A DNA stretch of 9,897 nt from CAYJFG01 sp964369405 (GTDB lineage: Bacteria; Bacillota; Clostridia; Oscillospirales; Acutalibacteraceae), in NCBI GenBank assembly GCA_964369405.1, contig CAYJGB010000048.1:1-9897 (forward strand). Reading direction: 5' to 3'. The position numbers were made by a program, and so were the translations under genes. This document shows positions 6,111 through 9,897 of this stretch, piece by piece. Numbering within the stretch: position 1 is the first letter of the stretch; each line of letters starts with the position of its first letter. The notes below the pieces were generated by a model that did no database searches, was not told the DNA's origin, and saw only the letters and a program-made list of their open reading frames with translations.

Positions 6111-6788
6111 TTAATTGTGTTTTTGTTGTTCAAAACCGTATTTTCTGTACTGATACAACTTTTCTTGTGCCCACATTCTATCTATTCTAATAAAACCTTT
6201 TGCATTTTTTTCTTTTCTTGCAAGTGTTTTAACTATATTTTTAGACTTTAAATATACTTGCATTTGTGTGCTAGATATAAAAGGTGTATTATCTTCCCTT
6301 GAAAAAAAAGTAAAACCTATATTTCCATCTTCATAAGAAGAAAAATATCCTTCTCTTACTTCTTTGTTCTCACTTCTTTTAATTTGCACTCTTAAAGCAA
6401 GTTTTGTAAGCTCTATTGCCATATCATCAAAACCAGTTTCTAGTATGATGATTTTCTCTTTGAAATCGTTAAATGATGTTACTAATCTTTTTGTAATATA
6501 AGGTATGTTAAGATTATCTTTTTCAAGTATTCTATCTGTTAGATGTTGCTTTTCAGTGTTAGGGATAAAATATACCATAAATCTATTTTTAACATCATTA
6601 TATAGCACTGGATAAGTAAGTCTTGCACAATAATTACAATGAGAGCATTTATAAATAAATAGAGATTCATTAAGTAAATCTCTTCTTAAAGTGTGGTCAT
6701 CAGCAGGGTTTATACTCTGGTAAATAACAACTTTGTTATGTCCACCACAGTTTGGACAATTAATGGTTTTCAATTCACTTACAGACAT
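6111..6788 (-). CDS. CpXC-domain protein (putative zinc-binding, function unknown)
   Basis: 225 aa. The N-terminal half matches what I know of the CpXC family: CPNC (11-14), a segment with SIN (25-27) and LRRDLLNESLF (34-44), a second metal-binding pair CSHC (48-51) and TYPVLYND (58-65). Four cysteines are expected to hold one zinc ion. The second motif has Ser where the family usually has Pro, and an extra Cys54 follows. The C-terminal half (about 85-225) is charged, with no membrane segment or signal peptide, so the protein is cytoplasmic. AAGGAG at 6799-6804 precedes the ATG by 10 nt. It is divergent from the small gene at 6965 and sits upstream of rpsF on the same strand. The biochemical role of the family is not established. 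Confidence 0.8.
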   Translation of the reverse strand: MSVSELKTINCPNCGGHNKVVIYQSINPADDHTLRRDLLNESLFIYKCSHCNYCARLTYPVLYNDVKNRFMVYFIPNTEKQHLTDRILEKDNLNIPYITKRLVTSFNDFKEKIIILETGFDDMAIELTKLALRVQIKRSENKEVREGYFSSYEDGNIGFTFFSREDNTPFISSTQMQVYLKSKNIVKTLARKEKNAKGFIRIDRMWAQEKLYQYRKYGFEQQKHN

Positions 6789-6820
6789 AATAAGGCTACT
6801 CCTTAAAGTTATTTTTGATA

Positions 6821-6829
6821 ATTATAACA
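6821..6829 (-). promoter_or_regulatory. Extended -10 promoter for the CpXC gene
   Basis: On the minus strand TGTTATAAT (6821-6829) forms an extended -10 box. No good -35 is seen at 16-18 bp. Transcription would begin near 6814, about 25 nt before the start codon. Confidence 0.5.
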
Positions 6830-6888
6830 TAAAAAATTAAAAATGAATAGATAAAGGTATAATTTATAAAAAAAATCTAACTTTAATA

Positions 6889-6928
6889 TTGACCTTATGT
6901 AAAATTTCTGTAATAATAGGAATATAAT
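6889..6928 (+). promoter_or_regulatory. Probable promoter region of the small gene at 6965
   Basis: TTGACC at 6889-6894 is followed after 17 bp by AATAAT (6912-6917). A perfect TATAAT at 6923-6928 is too far from that -35, but could be a separate -10. I cannot tell which is used. Both lie in the divergent region shared with the CpXC gene. Confidence 0.5.
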
Positions 6929-6964
6929 AGAATTTAGAAAAATTAAATTAGGGAGAAAACGAAT

Positions 6965-7378
6965 ATGAAAATAGTAAATATAATAAGCAGAGCAGTAACA
7001 GATGCAGTTGAGCATGTAGTAGAGAGAAACAGTATACAAGCACAACAAAACAGACTGAAAATGGTTATGAGAAACGAGGCTGACCTAACACAAAGAGCGT
7101 ATATTGAGTTAGGAAAGTATTATTATGAGAACTTGAGAGGGAAAGAAGAGAGCGAAAGAAACGAAGTATTGTGCGATACAATAGACAACTCAAAGTATAG
7201 AATGAATAAAGCAGTAGATAGATATAAAGAACTTATGATACAACAAGACAAAATAATATTAAATGAAGATATAGAAGAAGATTGCAATATAGATGAAATT
7301 GCAGAAGATATAACATTATGTTGTGCATATGACAAAGAAGAAAAAGCAGAAGAAAAAGCAGAACAAACAGAAGAATAA
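6965..7378 (+). CDS. Small coiled-coil-like hypothetical protein with acidic tail
   Basis: 137 aa, family not recognised. GGGAG (6951-6955) precedes ATG 6965. Residues about 10-95 are highly charged and helical in character, with hydrophobic residues at helix-like spacing (RAYIELGKYYYENLRGKEE near 44-62, then NSKYRMNKAVDRYKEL near 74-89), typical of a short helical hairpin or coiled coil. In Clostridia such LGKxYYE segments occur in small helical proteins, sometimes with a zinc ribbon. Here no CxxC pair exists, only single Cys69 and Cys107 and a CC near 118. The C-terminal third is very acidic and ends in an EEKAEEKAE-type repeat. No signal peptide or membrane helix. It has its own promoter and terminator, so it is a single-gene unit. 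Confidence 0.75.
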   Translation: MKIVNIISRAVTDAVEHVVERNSIQAQQNRLKMVMRNEADLTQRAYIELGKYYYENLRGKEESERNEVLCDTIDNSKYRMNKAVDRYKELMIQQDKIILNEDIEEDCNIDEIAEDITLCCAYDKEEKAEEKAEQTEE

Positions 7379-7393
7379 AATATATTGTTAAAT

Positions 7394-7429
7394 AAAAATC
7401 ACATTGCTTTTGAGTAATGTGATTTTTTA
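7394..7429 (+). terminator. Rho-independent terminator of the small gene
   Basis: A 12-bp stem AAAAATCACATT / AATGTGATTTTT (7394-7405 with 7416-7427), loop of 10 nt and a run of six T at its end. The A-run on the other side could give some activity in reverse, but no gene comes from that direction. Confidence 0.9.
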
Positions 7430-7713
7430 TTGAAAAAAAGCATTTTAATAATAATATTTAGGTTTTGTAAACCGATATTAATATAAATTTTTACAATTCT
7501 TAACACAACGACAAAATTTATTTATGATATTATAAGATATTGATGAGGCAAAATTATATAAAAAGGAATTTTACACAATATGAATATGCATTTTTTAAGT
7601 AAAATAGATACTAAAATTTGTTAAAACCTCTTAAAAATGCAATTCAAAACGAAAAATTATTCATTTTTACTTAAATTTTACTTTTAATTGCTATAAAATT
7701 AACAATTTGTACA
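7430..7713. other. AT-rich non-coding region upstream of pckA
   Basis: No gene is supported. It holds distant inverted repeats: TGCATTTTTTAAG (7587-7599) with CTTAAAAATGCA (7630-7641, one bulge), and AAGTAAAAT (7597-7605) with ATTTTACTT (7675-7683). These overlap, so two alternative long-range foldings are possible if it is transcribed. The length is more than a simple promoter needs and may carry regulator sites for pckA, but no known operator could be assigned. Confidence 0.35.
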
Positions 7714-7742
7714 TTGAATTATTTAGATTTATGTATTATAAT
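7714..7742 (+). promoter_or_regulatory. Promoter of pckA
   Basis: TTGAAT (7714-7719), a 17-bp spacer and TATAAT (7737-7742). The transcript would begin near 7749. The short leader has a small TCCC/GGGA hairpin (7755-7758 with 7765-7768) right before AAAGGAG (7771-7777), the ribosome binding site 10 nt ahead of ATG 7788. Confidence 0.8.
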
Positions 7743-7787
7743 AGTAACAATGTTTCCCCTTAGAGGGACGAAAGGAGCAAATTAATT

Positions 7788-9560
7788 ATGACAAACAACA
7801 AATCAGTTTTAGCTTGGCTAGAAGATATGAAAACACTTTTAACTCCAGACCAAATAGTTTGGATAGACGGTTCTGAGGAACAACTTGAGGATTTACGTGC
7901 TCAAGCGTGTGCATCAGGCGAAATTATTAAATTAAACGAAGAAAAATTACCAGGTTGTTACTTACACAGAACAGCTGTTAACGACGTTGCTCGTGTTGAA
8001 GATAGAACTTTCATCTGTTGCGAAAAAGAAGAAGATGCAGGTCCTACTAACTACTGGAAAGACCCTCAAGAAGCTTACAAAATGCTTTTCGATATAGCTG
8101 CTGGTAGCTACAAAGGCCGTACAATGTATGTTATTCCTTACTCAATGGGTCCTATTGGTTCTCCACTAGCTCAAATTGGTATCGAAGTTACTGACTCAAT
8201 CTATGTTGTATTAAATATGCACATTATGACTCGTATAGGTAAAGCTGTTATAGACCAACTAGGCGACAGCTCAGAATGGGTTAAAGGTTTACACTCACGT
8301 TGTGATATCGACCCAGAAAACAGATACATCTGTCACTTCCCACAAGATAACTACATTATCTCTGTAAACTCAGGTTACGGTGGTAACGTTTTACTAGGTA
8401 AAAAATGCTTCGCTTTAAGAATTGCATCTAACTTAGGTAGACAAAACGAGTGGATGGCTGAACATATGCTTATCTTAGGTATTGAAAACCCTCAAGGTGA
8501 AGTTAAATATGTATCTGCTGCATTCCCATCAGCTTGTGGTAAAACAAACTTAGCTATGTTAATTCCACCAGAAGGTTATGTTAAAGACGGTTACAAAGTA
8601 TGGTGTGTTGGTGATGATATCGCTTGGATGCGTAAAGGTCCAGACGGTGGATTATGGGCAATCAATCCAGAAAACGGCTTCTTTGGCGTTGCTCCTGGTA
8701 CAAATATGAAATCTAACCCAAATGCGTTAGAATCAACTAAAAAAGATACTATCTTTACAAACGTTGTTCACAACTTAGACGACAACACTGTATGGTGGGA
8801 AGGTCTTGATAAAAACCCTCCAACAAACGCAGTAGACTGGAAAGGCAACCCTTGGAATGGTCAAACATCTTCAGAAAAAGGTGCTCATCCAAACAGCCGT
8901 TTCACAGCTCCAGCTACTAACTGCCCATGCATTAGTAAAGAATTCGATACAGTTTCTGGTGTTCCTATTTCTGCTATCATCTTTGGTGGTAGACGTGCAC
9001 AAACTACACCACTAGTATATCAATCAAAAGATTGGAACAACGGTGTATTTGTAGGTTCAATCATGGCTTCTGAAACAACAGCAGCAGCAATCGGTCAAGT
9101 TGGCGTTATCAGACGTGACCCAATGGCTATGTTACCATTCTGTGGTTACAACATGGGCGACTATCTACAACATTGGATAGATATGGGCGAATTATTAGGC
9201 GAAAAAGCACCTAAAATATTCAACACAAACTGGTTCCGTCTAAGCGAAGATGGTAAATTCTTATGGCCAGGATTTGGCGATAACTTCAGAGTTCTAGAGT
9301 GGATAATGAAACGTTGCGACAGTTCAGTAGATGCTAAAGAAACAGCAATTGGATATGTACCAAATGCAGAAGATATTAATATAGCTGGACTTGAAGATGA
9401 AATTGATTTAGCTACATTAGAAAGCATTTTAGAAGTTGATAATGCTAAATGGGCAGTAGAAGCAGAAGGAATTGCAGAATTCTACACAAAATTTGGCGAT
9501 AAATTACCAGCTGAATTAAAATCTCAATTAGAGCAATTAAACGAAAGATTAAAAGGTTAA
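7788..9560 (+). CDS. pckG: Phosphoenolpyruvate carboxykinase (GTP)
   Basis: 590 aa, the normal length of the GTP-using family (EC 4.1.1.32), which interconverts oxaloacetate plus GTP with phosphoenolpyruvate, CO2 and GDP in the cytoplasm. Seen motifs: the substrate-binding region RTMYVIPYSMGPIGSP (111-126), SGYGGNVLLGKKC (195-207) with the metal-ligand Lys region, the P-loop SACGKTN (248-254) with the reactive Cys250 typical of GTP-type enzymes, GDDIAWM (275-281) for the metal, GGRRAQTTPLV (400-410), and NWFR (481-484) plus FLWPGFGDNFRVL (491-503) in the guanine pocket. The sequence is complete and looks highly expressed. ATP-type enzymes have a different overall sequence, so that choice is secure. 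In fermentative Clostridia the enzyme often runs toward oxaloacetate to conserve energy, but direction cannot be read from sequence. Often also called pckA. Confidence 0.97.
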   Translation: MTNNKSVLAWLEDMKTLLTPDQIVWIDGSEEQLEDLRAQACASGEIIKLNEEKLPGCYLHRTAVNDVARVEDRTFICCEKEEDAGPTNYWKDPQEAYKMLFDIAAGSYKGRTMYVIPYSMGPIGSPLAQIGIEVTDSIYVVLNMHIMTRIGKAVIDQLGDSSEWVKGLHSRCDIDPENRYICHFPQDNYIISVNSGYGGNVLLGKKCFALRIASNLGRQNEWMAEHMLILGIENPQGEVKYVSAAFPSACGKTNLAMLIPPEGYVKDGYKVWCVGDDIAWMRKGPDGGLWAINPENGFFGVAPGTNMKSNPNALESTKKDTIFTNVVHNLDDNTVWWEGLDKNPPTNAVDWKGNPWNGQTSSEKGAHPNSRFTAPATNCPCISKEFDTVSGVPISAIIFGGRRAQTTPLVYQSKDWNNGVFVGSIMASETTAAAIGQVGVIRRDPMAMLPFCGYNMGDYLQHWIDMGELLGEKAPKIFNTNWFRLSEDGKFLWPGFGDNFRVLEWIMKRCDSSVDAKETAIGYVPNAEDINIAGLEDEIDLATLESILEVDNAKWAVEAEGIAEFYTKFGDKLPAELKSQLEQLNERLKG

Positions 9561-9586
9561 TTTGAATAACAGAATATAGTAATACT

Positions 9587-9621
9587 AAAGGGTGGATAAA
9601 TATGTCCACCCTTTTATTTTT
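9587..9621 (+). terminator. Rho-independent terminator of the PEPCK gene
   Basis: A 10-bp stem AAAGGGTGGA / TCCACCCTTT (9587-9596 with 9605-9614), 8-nt loop, followed by a T-rich tail (TATTTTTT). Confidence 0.95.
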
Positions 9622-9634
9622 TATGATAAAGTAA

Positions 9635-9709
9635 ATAACGCAAAAGTTTTGTCCACTTTTTCATCACACCCCCAAACGTGATAACGCAAAAGTTTTGACC
9701 ACTTTTTCA
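9635..9709. repeat. Pair of 29-nt direct repeats
   Basis: 9635-9663 and 9681-9709 match at 28 of 29 positions (T9652 against A9698), with a 17-nt gap. The unit begins ATAACGCAAAAGTTTTG and ends CCACTTTTTCA. The second unit overlaps a palindrome CCACTTTT-TC-AAAAGTGG (9699-9716). Confidence 0.85.
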
Positions 9710-9897
9710 AAAGTGGTGGAGTTTGAGGCAAAGCCTCAAGGTCTTGTCGGCAAGGTTTACCTTGTCGGCATTTTTTCGAAGAAAAAAGAAGCGTAAAGCG
9801 ATTTTTTGAGGGTGAATTTTTCGCCGACGGCGAAAAAGAGGGAACTTTTTTGTGCCAAAAAAAATGTACCCTTAAACAATGTTTGGCATTGTACAGA
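9699..9897. repeat. Non-coding mosaic of short perfect palindromes, likely part of a dispersed repeat element
   Basis: Successive inverted repeats: CCACTTTT/AAAAGTGG (9699-9716), TTGAGGC/GCCTCAA (9723-9739), CAAGG/CCTTG (9751-9764) between two CTTGTCGGCA direct repeats (9743-9752, 9761-9770), TTTTTTC/GAAAAAA (9771-9787), TTTTTCGCC/GGCGAAAAA (9817-9837), an imperfect one from about 9841 to 9871 (GGGAAC / GTACCC), and CAATG/CATTG (9877-9891) nested in TGTAC/GTACA (9865-9895). There is no convincing ORF on either strand. It is richer in G and C than the surroundings. From memory, similar palindrome strings occur between genes in gut Clostridia, but I cannot verify this. It continues past the window end. 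Confidence 0.6.

Noticed and set aside
7467..7480. A sequence partly resembling a catabolite-responsive element upstream of pckA
   Set aside because: It fits the central CG and A/T positions but fails at both outer TG and CA positions, so it is below what I would accept as a site.
7580..7624. A 14-codon open frame (MNMHFLSK start) with AAAAGGA upstream in the pckA intergenic region
   Set aside because: Too short, weakly spaced ribosome binding site, no clear promoter and very AT-rich. Chance is the simpler explanation.

Overview
The window looks like chromosomal DNA of a low-GC Gram-positive bacterium, most likely a member of Clostridia (Bacillota). The reasons are the strong AT bias, near-consensus sigma-A type promoters (TTGACN, 16-17 bp, TATAAT), strong AGGAGG-type ribosome binding sites, CCA encoded in the tRNA gene, a GTP-type PEP carboxykinase, a CpXC-domain protein and a compact rpsF-ssb-rpsR operon. 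I cannot name the genus. No plasmid, phage, CRISPR or transposase signature is visible.

Layout. (1) 1-95: the 3' part of a tRNA-Glu(UUC) gene followed at once by a long hairpin terminator. (2) 96-517: a non-coding stretch with a TTAACG-like repeat and a very good promoter. (3) 518-4707, plus strand: three genes that look like accessory cell-envelope functions. The first is a membrane-anchored extracellular protein built from two copies of a Big_2-like Ig domain plus a second, unrecognised domain. The next two are tandem paralogous six-helix membrane proteins. Each paralog is preceded by an identical 77-nt sequence. Only the downstream copy of that sequence continues into a full promoter. The third protein also has a cytoplasmic Asn/Gln-rich tail of 13-residue tandem repeats. 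No terminator is seen between these genes. (4) 4782-4812: a bidirectional terminator shared with the converging ribosomal operon. (5) 4828-6077, minus strand: rpsR, ssb and rpsF under one strong promoter with a roughly 118-nt structured leader. (6) 6111-6788, minus strand: a CpXC-domain protein, divergent from (7) 6965-7378, plus strand, a small coiled-coil-like hypothetical protein with its own terminator. (8) 7429-7787: an AT-rich non-coding region carrying the pckA promoter. (9) 7788-9560: pckA, then a terminator. (10) About 9621-9897: a non-coding mosaic of direct repeats and perfect palindromes that resembles a dispersed repeat element.

Housekeeping content: translation (tRNA-Glu, S6, S18), DNA replication and repair (SSB) and central metabolism (PEPCK). 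The least ordinary part is the three-gene envelope block at 518-4707. Its two membrane paralogs share upstream DNA and the N-terminal cytoplasmic segment much more strongly than the rest of the protein. I found no evidence for a defence system or a known mobile element. The envelope block and the 3' repeat mosaic are the places most worth following up.
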